Source: Liolophura sinensis
Lineage: Eukaryota; Mollusca; Polyplacophora; Chitonida; Chitonidae
Direction: 5' to 3'
NCBI RefSeq assembly: GCF_032854445.1
Contig: NC_088295.1
Span: forward strand, 91,507,805 to 91,571,804
DNA: 64,000 bases
Both the position numbers and the translations under genes were made by a program. This document shows positions 48,840 through 59,859 of this stretch, one piece after another. Each line of letters starts with the position of its first letter. Within the stretch, counting starts at the first letter, position 1. The notes below the pieces were generated by a model. It searched no databases, had not been told where the DNA came from, and saw only the letters and a list, made by a program, of their open reading frames with translations.

Positions 48840-50870
48840 GTGGGCAGTTAAATGGTACGGCTGGAGACGCAGCATCATTGGCTACAGTCTGAAGTCATGA
48901 GGCAGACCGAAGCCGTTTAGAGAAGATCGCCTGCAAAAGCTTGTGATCACTATCCACTATTACTGGCTTTCCAAAGATGTAATGATGGAACTTCTTGCAT
49001 GAGTGCTCAATAGCGAGAGTCTTTTTTCTATCTGCGCATATCTTTTGTCTTTGTCTGTCTGTGCACGAGATGTGTATACGATGGGGCGGCCATCTTGGAG
49101 CAAAATTCCACCTACGGCGTAGCTACTGGCATCACGCTGCATTGTTACCTTTTTATTTGTGTTATGCTTGGACTAAACTGGTGGACTGCTGCACAAATCT
49201 TTCAACTTGTAAAGGCTGGTTTGATATGCACCACTCCAGTAGACGTTAACATTCATCTTAATTACTACAGTGGAGCGTCAACTTCACTGAGATTTGGAAT
49301 GAACTTGCTGAGATATTGTACCATTCCAAGAAATCGGCGGATTTTTCTTTTGACTTTGACACAGGCATTTCTCGCAAGGCACGCGCTTTTGAGGGTTTGA
49401 GGCCCTGTTTGGTAACAAAGTGAACAGCATAGCTCACAGCAGGTAGCTTCACTTGATGTTTATCAAACTTAATACCCAGATTGTACTCGGTAGCACAGTC
49501 TACAACGACTTTGAAGATTCTGTCATGATCTTCATCGTCCACCCCTCCAAAGAGGATGCTCCATCAGTGCTCTTTCATCCGAGATACCTTCAAGCTGTTG
49601 TCCATAATTCACTAGAAGCGTTCTGGCGCCGACTTAATACCAAACGGGAGTCAGAGCCACATATATCTACATATGAGGCTATTAAATGTTGTCAGCAAAC
49701 TAGGCTCATAGTCCATCTTGATTTGTAAGAAGCCAGATTTGGAGTCTAATACAGAGAAAACATTTGCGTTTGGAAATGATGAAACTATCTCTTCTATGAC
49801 CTGAACTCCTTCATCTTTTCAATTATCTTACCAGTCAGTGCTTTAGGCTGACACCTGGGACCATATACTACCGGGTGGAAAGAAGGGTCAGTTTTGAGGG
49901 AATAAGTTCCAGGTAGAGTAGCTGGGGTTAGTTTCAGCTTTGGATACCTGTCTATTTCATCTGTGATATTATGTACACGCTCAATTAGGCCTAAGTCACT
50001 ACTAGCCTGTCCAAACAACAACGGTTGCCGGTTTATATGTACTCCGTAGTACTGAACTTCTACACTCTTATCTTTGTAGCATGTGGGAAGTGTGACACGC
50101 CCTTCTACTTTTATGGGTGGCGTGTATGCGACTGAAACTTCCTGTCTGCTGGTAGAACAGATTGTTGAATGATCATGGACTTGAACAAGCTGTATTGTAT
50201 GAGTGATTGGGCAACAGCTGTATCTATCTGCCTTCGTCAGTGTTTGTGAGCCAGCGTGTATTTTTTCTGTCCAGTCTGTAATAATACTGTCAGACACAAT
50301 CTTTATTAAGTGAGTGAAATCTTCACCTAAAGAACTAACCTCTTGCACGACATTCGTGAGTGTTTTTTTGCAAATTTTTTTTTTCTGAAAAACTTGGAAC
50401 TTTTCTGAAATGGTTCCTTTCATTACAAAAACTACATCTGTTTCCTCTAGCAGGACACTTTCTTTCATAGCCACAGGTGGAGCACATTTTCATAGGGTTT
50501 GTCTGTTTCCCTCTCTGTCATCACCCTGTTTCTTCTGGCAACCTTTTTAGACCTGTGTTGGTCACTCGCTATACTAGACACAGCATTAACACTTGGATCT
50601 ACATCAAAAGCCATCATTTTGAGACTGTCTTGGGAGGTTTAATAGCTCTGGCCTATGTTAACAGCAAGGTCAAGCGTCAAGCCATCACCTATTTCCAGAC
50701 ATCTCTCATCCACAGCAGTATTACATGTGCCAGTAACAATGGCGTCAGGTGACATACTCTCAGAATCATTATGGCCAGAGTCTTTCACGAGCAATCTCAG
50801 GTGAGAGACAAACTGTCAAACTTTTCTACCTGTTTTTGGCGACGTCTCTGGAAGTTCACAGTTGCTCGGA
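48840..50870 (-). mobile_element. Ty3/gypsy-like pol fragment, degenerate
   Basis: Minus-strand retroelement with several frame breaks. Read from right to left: a probable gag end at 50480-50760; protease/RT leader at 49794-50474 ending LPGTYSLKTDPSFHPVVYG and PKALTGKIIEKMKEF; RT part at 49258-49542 (LGIKFDKHQVKL, FVTKQGLKPSKARA); RNase H at 48960-49142 (RDASSYAVGGILLQDGRPI, RYAQIEK), continuing to about 48850 (FGKPVIVDSDHK). LTRs and integrase were not found. It lies in the intron before the TM exon of set 2 and is not expected to be active. Confidence 0.8.
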
Positions 50871-50924
50871 ATGTGAGGGGTTTCTCTTCACTGAGGAACC
50901 GGTGTTACTAGCAGAGTCAGTCAC

Positions 50925-51000
50925 ATTTAAAGCCTTGGGAACGTGTCACAAAGCGATTTCGACCTTCGATCTAAATTTGTAACCCAAATTAAACTCTTTG
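50925..51000 (+). repeat. Repeat R, small fragment
   Basis: gtcacaaagcgatttcgacc and flanking bases match the 3' part of repeat R at 7090-7140. Confidence 0.5.
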
Positions 51001-51146
51001 ATGTCTTTCAAATCTATGAAAATTTTACCTATAGTTGTAGGCCATTTAGTTTAGATAAAAGATTCTGTGAAAGAGAAATGCTTCGACCGTTACTTCCAGA
51101 CAGCACATGGATAGGTTAATATTACCAACGCCTGGGAAATTCTATG

Positions 51147-51450
51147 GTCGCTTCGGTGCCCTAATGGTTAGAACGTCCGCCTCGAAGTTGGAAGACCTGG
51201 GATCAAATCCGTGTCGGGTCATACCAAAGTCTTTAAAAATTGTACCAGTTGCTGCATCTCTCGGCGCTCAGTCCTGAGAGGTTAGAGCAAGGAAACAGGA
51301 CTGGTTGGTCCAGTGTCAGTATAATGTGGCTGGGTGGGTGTCATATCTGGGGTCTTCGGCATGATACTTCAGTGGCGGCAGCACTCACGGTCGTCATATG
51401 ACTGAACAGTTCTTAAGTACGACGTTAAACTCCAAGCATTCATTAATTTA
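51147..51450 (+). mobile_element. SINE, family V, full length, plus orientation
   Basis: tRNA-like head (gccctaatggttagaacgtc, B box gggatcaaatcc), middle part with gtcttcggcatgatacttca, and 3' end gtcatatgactgaacagt and cttaagtacgacgttaaact. Reference copy for this family in the window. Confidence 0.85.
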
Positions 51451-51599
51451 TTCGAAAATCTAATGTCTGAAACTGGTATTGAAGTAAGTAACATATGTAC
51501 ACGGATAGTGAGATTGTCCTGTAGGGAGTTGTTGATGAGGTCGTCCACATAATTAGTCTCAATGTTCGGGCAATGCCAGAAAATGTAAAAAAAATTATG

Positions 51600-51800
51600 C
51601 ATTTTTGAAAATAAATCATCTTTTAAGTCACTGTACTCATTGTCTCTAAATGAATAGGACACAAAGCACTCCAGCCGATATGATGCTGGGCATACACATG
51701 TAAAGTTCCATCGAAGTGGACAACACCACAGATATATCTGTGTTAAATAACCCTCATACTCTCTTATTTTCACACGCATTAATCACACCGTAATTACTCT
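51600..51800. repeat. Segment shared with 10900-11010, 43960-44040 and 5285-5325
   Basis: Contains aaagcactccagccgatatg, caacaccacagatatatctg and cacacgcattaatcacacc. The landmarks are shared with the intron blocks listed. Confidence 0.6.
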
Positions 51801-51899
51801 GTCAGCTATAATGAACTTATTAATCCCACTGGGTGTTTATGAGTCTACGGACATATCTTCACTTTTGGCTTTCTGAGCCCATTTTAACGGTCTACTACA

Positions 51900-52185
51900 T
51901 TCAGAATGACATGTATACGTGTATATCATAGCTTCCCATTCAGTGCAACTGGAATGCAGTATACAATAACAATGACATACAATCTATTACAGGCAGAATG
52001 ACATATATACGTGTATATCATAGCTTCCCATTCAGTGCAACTGGAATGCAGTATACAATAACAATGACATACAATCTATTACAGGCAGAAATATACGTGT
52101 ATATCATAGCCTCCCATCCAGTGCAACTGGAATGCAGTATACAATAACAATGACATACAATCTATTACAAGCAGAATGACCTGAC
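51900..52185 (+). repeat. About 93-bp tandem repeat, 3 units
   Basis: Unit acgtgtatatcatagcttcc, cattcagtgcaactggaatg, cagtatacaataacaatgac, atacaatctattacaggcag. Ends about 50 bp before the TM exon. Confidence 0.9.
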
Positions 52186-52235
52186 GTTTACTTCTCTTAA
52201 AACTAGGCTTACTTTTTCACGGACATACTTGCAGT

Positions 52236-52409
52236 TGTAAATGACTGTCCACCTGTCTGCCAGTTATGTGATAACATGGCCGAGGTCAGTAAGCGGTTTG
52301 GAGGAGGAGATATTGCCGGGGCCGTACTGGGAGGAGCGTGCGGAGGAGCTCTGATGGCTCTTCTCTTCACCTTCATCATACTCCACTGTACCGGTTACAC
52401 ACTCACAGG
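52236..52409 (+). CDS. Transmembrane exon, set 2 (intact)
   Basis: Acceptor ggacatacttgcag, donor CACAG|GTGAGT, 174 nt, phase 1 to 1, fully open. It starts V-NDCPPVCQLCDNMAEV (extracellular, three clustered cysteines that could form interchain disulfides) and continues with KRFGGGDI. The hydrophobic span runs from GAVLGGACGG to LLFTFIIL, followed by HCTGYTLTG. GxxxG-type spacing in the span suggests helix packing or dimerisation (inference). There is no charged residue in the span, so pairing with an ITAM adaptor through the membrane is not indicated. It fits a type I single-pass receptor with its own cytoplasmic tail. Confidence 0.82.
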
Positions 52410-52680
52410 TGAGTATTGGCTACACACTCAGTACTGGTTACACACTCACAGATGAGTACTGGTTACACAGTTACAGGCCAGAAGTGGATACACACTTACA
52501 GGTCAGCATTGGCTACACACTCACAAAGTAGTACCGGTTACACATTCACAGGTCATCATTGGTTACATATTCACAAAGTAGTTCTGGTTACACATTCACA
52601 GGTCATCACTGGTGACACACTCACAAAGTAGTACTGGTTACACATTCACAGGTCAGCATTGGTTACACACTAATAGATCA
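52400..52680 (+). repeat. 25-bp minisatellite seeded by TM exon donor, set 2
   Basis: About 11 units such as tggttacacactcacag then atgagtact or tcagcat. The first unit is the exon end and donor itself. It is shorter and less regular than the set 1 array at 12511-15390. Confidence 0.9.
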
Positions 52681-52844
52681 GGTTTGCAAATGAACATGTC
52701 AAAACATTAAGTGTCAACCGCCTGTTATCGTATCTGCATAAGGCGCTTTTTTAATCTGAATTTGTAGGAAAACCTCGTGCAAATTGTTGTCAGTTCACAT
52801 TACCTGTAACACTGTTTAAAAGGTTGCGTCTTTTCATTTTATAG

Positions 52845-52878
52845 GTTCAAAGGAGAACCGTGTGACAGAAGCAAGAAG
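52845..52878 (+). CDS. Juxtamembrane exon, set 2 (34 nt)
   Basis: Acceptor ttttcattttatag, donor AAG|GTAGGT. Enters in phase 1, leaves in phase 2, and encodes G-SKENRVTEAR plus AG of the next codon. It is the charged cytoplasmic segment directly after the membrane span. The phase change is compensated exactly by exon 57066, which supports both. Confidence 0.65.
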
Positions 52879-53374
52879 GTAGGTTTGGACTGATTTGCCT
52901 AATTCTATGTGGTTATTCCCAGAAGGCAATTTTGATGGTAATAAGAGAAAAGCCCTATCGTCTGCATTAACTTGGCTGTTTCCTTCGCAATAAATAAACC
53001 ATGAATAAGCTTACTGATGTAAAACCGCAGGCGTGATTGCACTGGTTTGTGTTGTTCTATCTCGCTAACATAAAAATACTAATGTAAAAAGATATCGTGG
53101 ATGGCTTTAAAGTATGGTTTCCTTTCAATAAAAGGTCCACTCTGACTGTAACAGAAACTGTCAATGTTATTTTAAACCTTGGGGGCCTTAATTCTCGACC
53201 AGTGAAGTCTAACATATTTGCAATCCACATCACGGCATATATGTTTTATCTAATTCCGCGCATGTCACAGTGCTAGGTCGGCGTGTAATTTGCTACTATT
53301 TAAACATTTACATGAAAAGTTAGAGTTACCTGAGGTAAATTGGCAACATACCGTATTTAAATGATTACGTTGAC

Positions 53375-54795
53375 CAAATGCGAACTTTTATACTGTTGTC
53401 GCTGCTCTCGTTTTACTCTCTGACTGTACGTTTATCACACTGTCGTCGCTGCTCTGGTTGTAGTTTCTGTCCTGTACTCTATCACATTGACGCCGTGGCT
53501 CTGGTTTTACTCTCCATGCTGTATGTTTATCACCCTGTCGTCGCTGCTCTGGGTTTACCCTCTGTGCTGTATACATCTACCACACTGTCGTCGCTGCTTT
53601 CGTTTTACTCTCTGTGTTGTACGCCTATCACACTGTCGTTGCTGCTCTGGTTTTACCCTCTGTGCTGTACTCATTCACACTGTCGTGGCCGCTCTAGCTT
53701 TGCTCTCTGTGCTGTACTCTATCACGCTGTCGTCGCTGCTCTGATTTTACTCTCTGCGTTGTATATCTATCACACTGTCGACCCTCCTCGTGTTTTACTC
53801 TCTGTGCTGTACCTCCACCACACTATCGTGGCTGCTCTGGTTTTACTCTCTGTACTGTACATTATTACACTATCGTGGTTGCTCTGGTTTTACTCTCTGT
53901 GCTGTACTCTATCACACCGCCGCTGCTCTGATTTTACTTGCTGTAATCTATGTCTATCACACTGTCCTGGCTGCTCTAGTTTTACTCTCCGTGCTGTACG
54001 TCTACCACACTGTCGTAGCTGCTCCAGTTTTACTCTCTGTGCTGGACTCTACCACACTGTCATGGCTGCTCAGGTTTTACTCTCCGTGCTGTACGTCTAT
54101 CACACCGTTGCTGCTCGTGTTTTACTTGCTGTACTTTATGTCTATCACACTGTCGTCGCTGCTTAGGGTTTACCCTCTGTGCTGTACGTCTACCACAATG
54201 TCGTAGCTGCTCTAGTTTTACTCCCTGTGCTGCACTCTACCACACTGTCATGGCTGCTCAGGTTTTACTCTCCTTGCTGTATGTCTATCACACTGTCGTC
54301 CCTGTACTGGTTTTACTCTCTGTGGTGTACGTCTGTCACACTGTAGTCGCTGCTCTGGGTTTACTCTCTCTGCTGTACTTTACCACACTCTCGTCCCTGC
54401 TCTGGTTTTATTCCCTGTGCTGTACATCTATCACAGTCGTCGCTGCTCTGGGTTTGCTCTTTGTGCTGTACTCTATCACACTGTCGTGGCCGCTCTAATT
54501 TTACTCTTTGTGCTGCAGTCTACCACACTGTCGTGACTGCTCTGGTTTTACTCTCCGTGCTGGACATCTATCACACTGTCGTCGCTGCTCTGGTTTTACG
54601 CTCTGTACTATACATCTATCACACTGTCGTCCCTGCTCGTGTTTTACTCTATGTGCTGTACGTCTACCACACTGTCGTCGCTGCTCTGGTTTTACTCTCT
54701 GTGCTGTACGTCTATCACACCGTCGCCGCTGCTCTGGTTTTACCCTCCGTGCTGTAGGTCTATCACACCGTCACCGCTGCTCTCGTTTTCTCTCT
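53375..54795 (+). repeat. 48-bp minisatellite, about 29 units
   Basis: Unit cacactgtcgtcgctgctct, ggttttactctctgtgctgt, acgtctat. Frames are open for up to 262 codons, giving leucine-rich pseudo-proteins that are not genes. Confidence 0.9.
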
Positions 54796-54884
54796 GTAGT
54801 GCAGTTAATTATATTACATAGGATACTGGATGAATACTAATTCGGTGTGGGCTTAACATTCAGTTGTTGAGGTCAAATGATGTA

Positions 54885-54940
54885 AAATGTGACAGGATGG
54901 GGTGTCATGTCTGGTGTCTTCGGCATGATGCTTCAGTTGT
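54885..54940 (+). mobile_element. SINE fragment, family V
   Basis: ggggtgtcatgtctggtgtc and ttcggcatgatgcttcagt match the middle of the full copy at 51330-51375. Short remnant. Confidence 0.55.
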
Positions 54941-55194
54941 TTTTAAACGTTTAAATTCAAAAATCGCCGCACAAGAAAAAAACCAAGCATTTAACGTATG
55001 TTATCCAGTCACCACCACAGAAAAGTGTAACGTGTTAGTGCGTAATCAATGCTGACTTGTTCTGTACTGGCTTGTTCTGTGCCCACTTGGGGAGTCGGTC
55101 GGGGTCGAGTGGTTGAGGTGCTGGACTTTCAACCAAGTCGGACCCACAATGTGTGGGTTAAAACACGCGCGTAAACAGGGAATTTACAGTTTCT

Positions 55195-56205
55195 GAGGCC
55201 ATTGTGACAGTAAGAAGTTGACGACGCTCATGTGACCGTTTTCACAGTCTGTCAGTCCATGTTATCTTCCATCGATTTTGGGGCCTTTGTGACAGTAAGC
55301 AGTTGTCGACGATCTTGTGGCCGTTTTCACAGTCTGTCAGTCCATGTTATCTTCCATCGTTTTTCTGGCCATTGTGACAGTAAGCAGTTGACGACGATCA
55401 TGTGGCTGTTTTCACAGTCTGTCAGTCTATGTTATTTTCCATCGTTTCAGAGGCCATTGTGACAGTAAGCAGTTGACGACGATCATGTGGCCGTTTTCAC
55501 AGTCTGTCATTCCATGTTATCTTCCATCGTTTCTGAGGCCATTGTGACAGTAAGCAGTTGACGACGATCATATGGCCGTTTTCACAGTTTGTCAGTCCAT
55601 GTTATCTTCCATCGTTTTTGGGGCCATTGTGACAGTAAGAAGTTGACGACGTTCATGTGACCGTTTTCACAGTCTGTCAGTCCATGTTATCTTCCACCGT
55701 TTCTGAGGCCATTGTGACAGTAAGCAGTTGACGATGATCATGTGACCGTTTTCACAGTCTGTCAGTCCATGTTATCTTCCACCGTTTCTGAGGCCATTGT
55801 GACAGTAAGCAGATGACGACGATCATGTGGCCGTTTTCACAGTCTGTCAGTCCATGTTATTTTCCATCGTTTCTGAGGCCATTGTGACAGTAAGCAGCTG
55901 AGGACGTTCATGTTGCCGTTTTGACAGTTTGTCAGTCTGTGTTATTTTCCATCGTTTCTGAGGCCATTGTGACAGTAAGCAGCTGACAACGCTCATGTTA
56001 CCGTTTTGACGGTCTGCCAGTCCATGTTATCTACCATCGTTTCTGAGGCCATTGTGACAGTAAGCAGTTGACGACGATCATATGGCCGTTTTCACAGTCT
56101 GTCAGTCCATGTTATTTTCCATCGTTTCTGAGGCCATTGTGACAGTAAGCAGTTGACGACTATCATATGGCCGTTTTCACAGTCTGTCAGTCTATGGTAT
56201 CTTCC
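55195..56205 (+). repeat. 85-bp minisatellite, about 12 units
   Basis: Unit gaggccattgtgacagtaag, cagttgacgacgatcatgtg, gccgttttcacagtctgtca, gtccatgttatcttccatcg, tttct. Since 85 is not a multiple of three, no long open frame arises. Confidence 0.92.
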
Positions 56206-56345
56206 ACAGACCATGCATACCTGAACGTCGGACGAAGGAAAGTCTATCAATAACTTGCCAAAGGTCTGTAATTTACCTCGAGCACTCCGGTTTTCCCAAC
56301 CCATTATGCTTTAAAATATATGTAAAACAATTGAGAATTGCGTTA
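56205..56345 (+). mobile_element. SINE-like family B, 3' part
   Basis: accatgcatacctgaacgtc, caataacttgccaaagg and ctcgagcactccggttttcc parallel the 3' half of the element at 1150-1412. Confidence 0.5.
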
Positions 56346-56555
56346 AACCAAAAAAAATTGTAGATAAATGGACAAAGCTTGACAAAACGCTTTCCTTTTC
56401 TAGACACAGGGTAGCTTGTGAAACAGAAAGGAGTTAAAGTCAAAGTTGAAGAAGTGTTCCCACACTAAGAACTCCGTTGTCATCAAAATATTTTGTCACC
56501 ATTTCTGAAATTATCTCAGTGTAGACACAATTTTTTAATACGGACAGCTATTCAC

Positions 56556-56795
56556 TTAAGCCACTGAACCAATGGCATGGGTCACTAGCACAGATAACTG
56601 TGTACCACTGCATATGTACTGTACACCCTTGGTAGTCTGGAGTGCAGTGACCTTGGCAAGCCGTTTTGGCTTGTTCTTCATGAAAACACAGATCATCTTC
56701 TCCATGTCAGTCTCTTCCACTTTCGCTCCATGACAAATATCAGAAATATAAAACCTTTTTTCATTTTGTTCATACAAGGTGACCACATTACTCAT
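56556..56795 (-). other. Unrecognised 79-codon open frame, minus strand
   Basis: Non-repetitive open frame starting MSNVVTLYEQNEKRFYIS and including ICVFMKNKPKRLAKVTAL and GVQYICSGTQLSVL. Composition looks protein-like, and the alternation of hydrophobic strands faintly recalls a PTB- or FERM-type beta fold, but I cannot name a family. A stop lies three codons upstream of the ATG. It may be a decayed retrocopy or a chance frame in the intron of set 2. Confidence 0.3.
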
Positions 56796-56817
56796 TGTGA
56801 CTTACTTGATGGAGGTA

Positions 56818-57004
56818 TTTATTTATTTATTTAATTGATGTTTTGCTCCGTTTTCAAGAATATTTTGCTTATACGATTTTGCGTATACATTATGGTAAGT
56901 GGAAACCGGGCAGAGCCCGAGGGAAATCTGCGACCGCATTGGTGAGAGACTCCTGGGTCATTACGCTACGCTAGCGCGCTAACCAGCTGAGCCACGGAAG
57001 CCCC
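56818..57004 (-). mobile_element. SINE, family A, with 14-bp target-site duplication
   Basis: Internally deleted minus-orientation copy with a reversed tRNA-like head (gcgctaaccagctgagccac). acttgatggaggta lies on both sides (56804-56817 and 57005-57018). It ends 61 bp before tail exon 57066, so it is close to that exon's branch-point region. Confidence 0.9.
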
Positions 57005-57065
57005 ACTTGATGGAGGTAAAAAGTGATGCTGATAATAATCATGTTTATGTGATGTTACTCTTCAG

Positions 57066-57115
57066 GTATGTCCAGCAGAGCCACCCACCAAGACAACACC
57101 ACTCAGATCCAACAG
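57066..57115 (+). CDS. Cytoplasmic tail exon 1, set 2 (50 nt)
   Basis: Acceptor gatgttactcttcag, donor CAACAG|GTGAGT. Enters in phase 2, leaves in phase 1. Encodes R-YVQQSHPPRQHHSDPT. YVQQ fits the YxxQ pattern known to bind some SH2 domains when phosphorylated (for example STAT3 in vertebrates). Function here is inference. Confidence 0.6.
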
Positions 57116-57373
57116 GTGAGTTGGAAAACATGTCTAGAAACTATCGCTTATGGGACCGTCTGCCACTCTGTCTTTATCATCTGATCTTACATAACTAAGG
57201 CATGTGATTTCGTCGCCGCTCTGGGTTTCTTCCCGTCCATATCTTTTGTTATATAAATATAATTTATTATCGGCCTATAGGATCATTGAAATTTACATTA
57301 CACACAAATTTGCAATGTATCACCATTTGATCCAGCGACTTTTTCTGACGATTCGGAGCTGACTCTTTTGCAG

Positions 57374-57436
57374 TGACTCAAGAACCAGAAAGAGACGCAA
57401 CCATCAATGAAGATCCCAGCTGCGCAATGGCAGAAG
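57374..57436 (+). CDS. Cytoplasmic tail exon 2, set 2 (63 nt)
   Basis: Acceptor ctgactcttttgcag, donor GAAG|GTATAT, 63 nt, phase 1 to 1. Encodes V-TQEPERDATINEDPSCAMAE, acidic and without tyrosine. Adjacent exon phases match on both sides. Confidence 0.55.
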
Positions 57437-57831
57437 GTATATTCAGCAAAATCTCACATACTGACAGCAAAAGTAACTCCTGAGGCCCGTTCTACAAGGC
57501 GTGGGTTACTGTGCGACAGTCGCAACTGTTATGGCAACGTATCACATTAGTATGTGTTACGATGACAATTACGCTTGCGCTTTGTGGAACAAGCTCCTGA
57601 TGTTACACGGCGCTATTGTTTTCGTCCTCCACTAGATACAGATAAAACCTTAAATTGAACAGTGCGAGATCCGTTTAAAATTAATTACACTCCCTCCCCA
57701 TCTTATTTTGTTTATAAAAAAATGAAGATTGCGCAGTGGACTTATCAGATCAACCCTTTTAAAGTCTGTGAAACGTAAAAGTAGTATTATCCTTATATTG
57801 CCTATTGTTTGTCGGTTTCTGTTTTTTGCAG

Positions 57832-57870
57832 TGTCACCAGACTACTATAATGTTCAACAAGATTCCACAG
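57832..57870 (+). CDS. Cytoplasmic tail exon 3a, set 2 (39 nt)
   Basis: Acceptor ggtttctgttttttgcag, donor CCACAG|GTAGGT, 39 nt, phase 1 to 1. Encodes V-SPDYYNVQQDST. The first tyrosine gives YYN (YxN, the Grb2-type SH2 pattern) and the second gives YNVQ (YxxQ). It is perfectly duplicated at 62278. Motif meaning is established for vertebrate SH2 domains; use in this animal is inference. Confidence 0.65.
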
Positions 57871-57904
57871 GTAGGTGTTATATGGAGCACACATGTATCG
57901 TTCA

Positions 57905-59040
57905 CTTGTTTGAAGTTCCATCGGAACAGTAAAACACGATCCATAGAAACATAACTGGTAGGTGATCTCAGGTCAGTTCACTTGTTTGAAGTTTCATCGG
58001 AACACTACCACATGATCCATGGAAACATGGCTGGTATGTGATACCAGGTCAGTTCACTGGTTTGCTGGTTGAGGTTTCATCGGAATAGTACAACACGATC
58101 CATAGAAACATAACTGGTAGGTGATCTCCGGTCAGTTCACTTATTTGAGGTTTCATCGGAACAGTACCACATGAAAACATGGCTGGTATGTGATACCAGG
58201 TCAGTTCACTGGTTTCATCGGAGCAGTACCACATGAAAACATGGCTGGTATGTGATACCAGGTCAGTTCACTGGTTTGAGGTTCCATCGGAATAGTAGAA
58301 CACGGTCTATAAAAACATAAGTGGTAGGTGATCTTAGGTCAGTTCACTTGTTTGAAGTTTCATCGGAACACTGCCACATGATCCATGAAAACATGGCTGG
58401 TATGTGATACCAGGTCAGTTCACTGGTTTGTTGGTTGAGGTTTCATCGGAATATTACAAAACAATCCATGGAAACATGGATTTTAGGTGAACCCAGGTCA
58501 GTTCACTGGTTTTTTGGTTGAGGTTTCATCGGAATAGTACAACACGATCGATGAAAACATGGCTGGTAGATCCCAGGTCAGATGACTGGTTTGATTGTTC
58601 GTGTCTCATCAGGATACTACAATACGAACCAAGAATATATGGCTGGTAGGTGATCCCAGGTCAGTTGACTGGTTTGATTGTTCGTGTCTCATCAGGATAC
58701 TGGAACACGAACAAAGGGAATGTGGCTGGTAGGTGATCCCAGGTCAGATGACTGGTTTGATTGTTCCTGTCTCATCAGGATACTACAACACGAACCAAGG
58801 AAACATCCCAGATCACTTCACTGGTTTGATTATTCGTGTCTCATCAGGGCACTGCAACACGAACCAAGGAAACATGACTTGTGGGTGATCCCAGGTCAGT
58901 TGATTGGTTTGATTTTTCATGTCTCATCAGGATACTACAACACGAACCAAGGAAACATCCCAGATCACTTCACTGGTTTGATTGTTCGTGTCTCATCAGG
59001 GCACTGCAACACGAACCAAGGAAACATGACTGGTGGGTGA
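57905..59040 (+). repeat. Exon-like minisatellite after tail exon 3a, about 80-100 bp units
   Basis: Units contain a gtctcatcag acceptor-like end, a core such as gatactacaacacgaaccaa, and then ggctg|gtaggtgatcc. The core aligns with exon 57832 (YYN codons and the donor). Some units keep a 33-nt phase 1-1 open segment (for example 58616-58648, YYNTNQEYMA). Earlier units (57930-58560) have stops such as ccatag and are decayed. Confidence 0.85.
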
Positions 59041-59058
59041 TCAATGAACTAGACATGT

Positions 59059-59196
59059 GGGAAGGTCTGCCAGCAACCTGCGGATGGTTGTGGGTTTCCG
59101 CCGGGCTCTGCCCGATTTCCTCCCACCATAATACTGGCCGCCGTCGTATTAGTGAAATATTCTTGAGTACGGCGTAAAACGCCAATCAAATAAATA
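59059..59196 (+). mobile_element. SINE, family A, with 16-bp target-site duplication
   Basis: 5'-truncated copy (gggaaggtctgccagcaacc to gccaatcaaataaat). aatgaactagacatgt flanks it at 59043-59058 and 59197-59212. The same insertion with the same flanks is at 63291, so it predates the tandem duplication. Confidence 0.92.
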
Positions 59197-59394
59197 AATG
59201 AACTAGACATGTACAATAATGAAGTCGACACCAGTCATGTAGATCAATTCTTTGGTTTGCTGTTTCATGGGACTGTAAGTTCCAGTCTGCCAACTAATCC
59301 CGTTTAACTGCAGCTATCACATATTCTCAAGCGATCGGAACACATTTTTCTCTGAGTTCACCGCAGCCGTCCGTCATCATAACACGTGAACTTA

Positions 59395-59465
59395 CAGACT
59401 TCGCATTGTCAAGACCGCCACCGTATAAGTGAAATATTGTTGAGTACGGCATAAAACACCATTTA
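59395..59465 (+). mobile_element. SINE fragment, family A 3' end
   Basis: gaccgccaccgtataagtga and gttgagtacggcataaaac. Also present in the second duplication unit at 63628. Confidence 0.65.
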
Positions 59466-59703
59466 AATGAATAAACATTGCCAAGAGACCTGAATAGATT
59501 TGCTCCATACCTTGAAAAGCAGTCTGATCGCATCAGTCTAAAGTCCAACGCTCTCGAGTTCAACTCAGCCGCCAACTATGCCTAATAATTTTTCTCTAAG
59601 ATCTACTTCTTCCACTACTTGATATTGCCACACTTGGTGGTTAAAGATTTTGCAGTGATAATGCAGATCCCTGGTATATTTATCATTCTTTTCATGTTTT
59701 CAG

Positions 59704-59745
59704 TCAATGCCCCATACCAGATGATAGATCATGCAGCTCAGTCCG
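59704..59745 (+). CDS. Cytoplasmic tail exon 4a, set 2 (42 nt)
   Basis: Acceptor cttttcatgttttcag, donor AGTCCG|GTAGGT, 42 nt, phase 1 to 1. Encodes V-NAPYQMIDHAAQS, with tyrosine motif YQMI (YxxI pattern). Duplicated without change at 63936. Confidence 0.6.
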
Positions 59746-59859
59746 GTAGGTGATCGTTATTGTCAGTTTTGTGTTGTATTGTATTGTATTGTATTGTCAG
59801 TTGTCAGTATGTATAACATCAAGTTATTTTATGATGGATTCATTACACACAGCTTTAAG

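Larger units (their letters stand above)
57599..59766 (+). repeat. Recent tandem duplication, unit 1 (pairs with 62044-64000)
   Basis: Starts gatgttacacggcgcta and ends gtaggtgatcgttattgtca. Contains two tail exons, an exon-like minisatellite and two SINE pieces, all repeated in the second unit with near identity. The second unit has fewer minisatellite copies and may continue past the window. Confidence 0.93.

Noticed and set aside
53378-54840. Leucine-rich frames up to 262 codons
   Set aside because: 48-bp array translation, with no conserved domain and multiple frames open.
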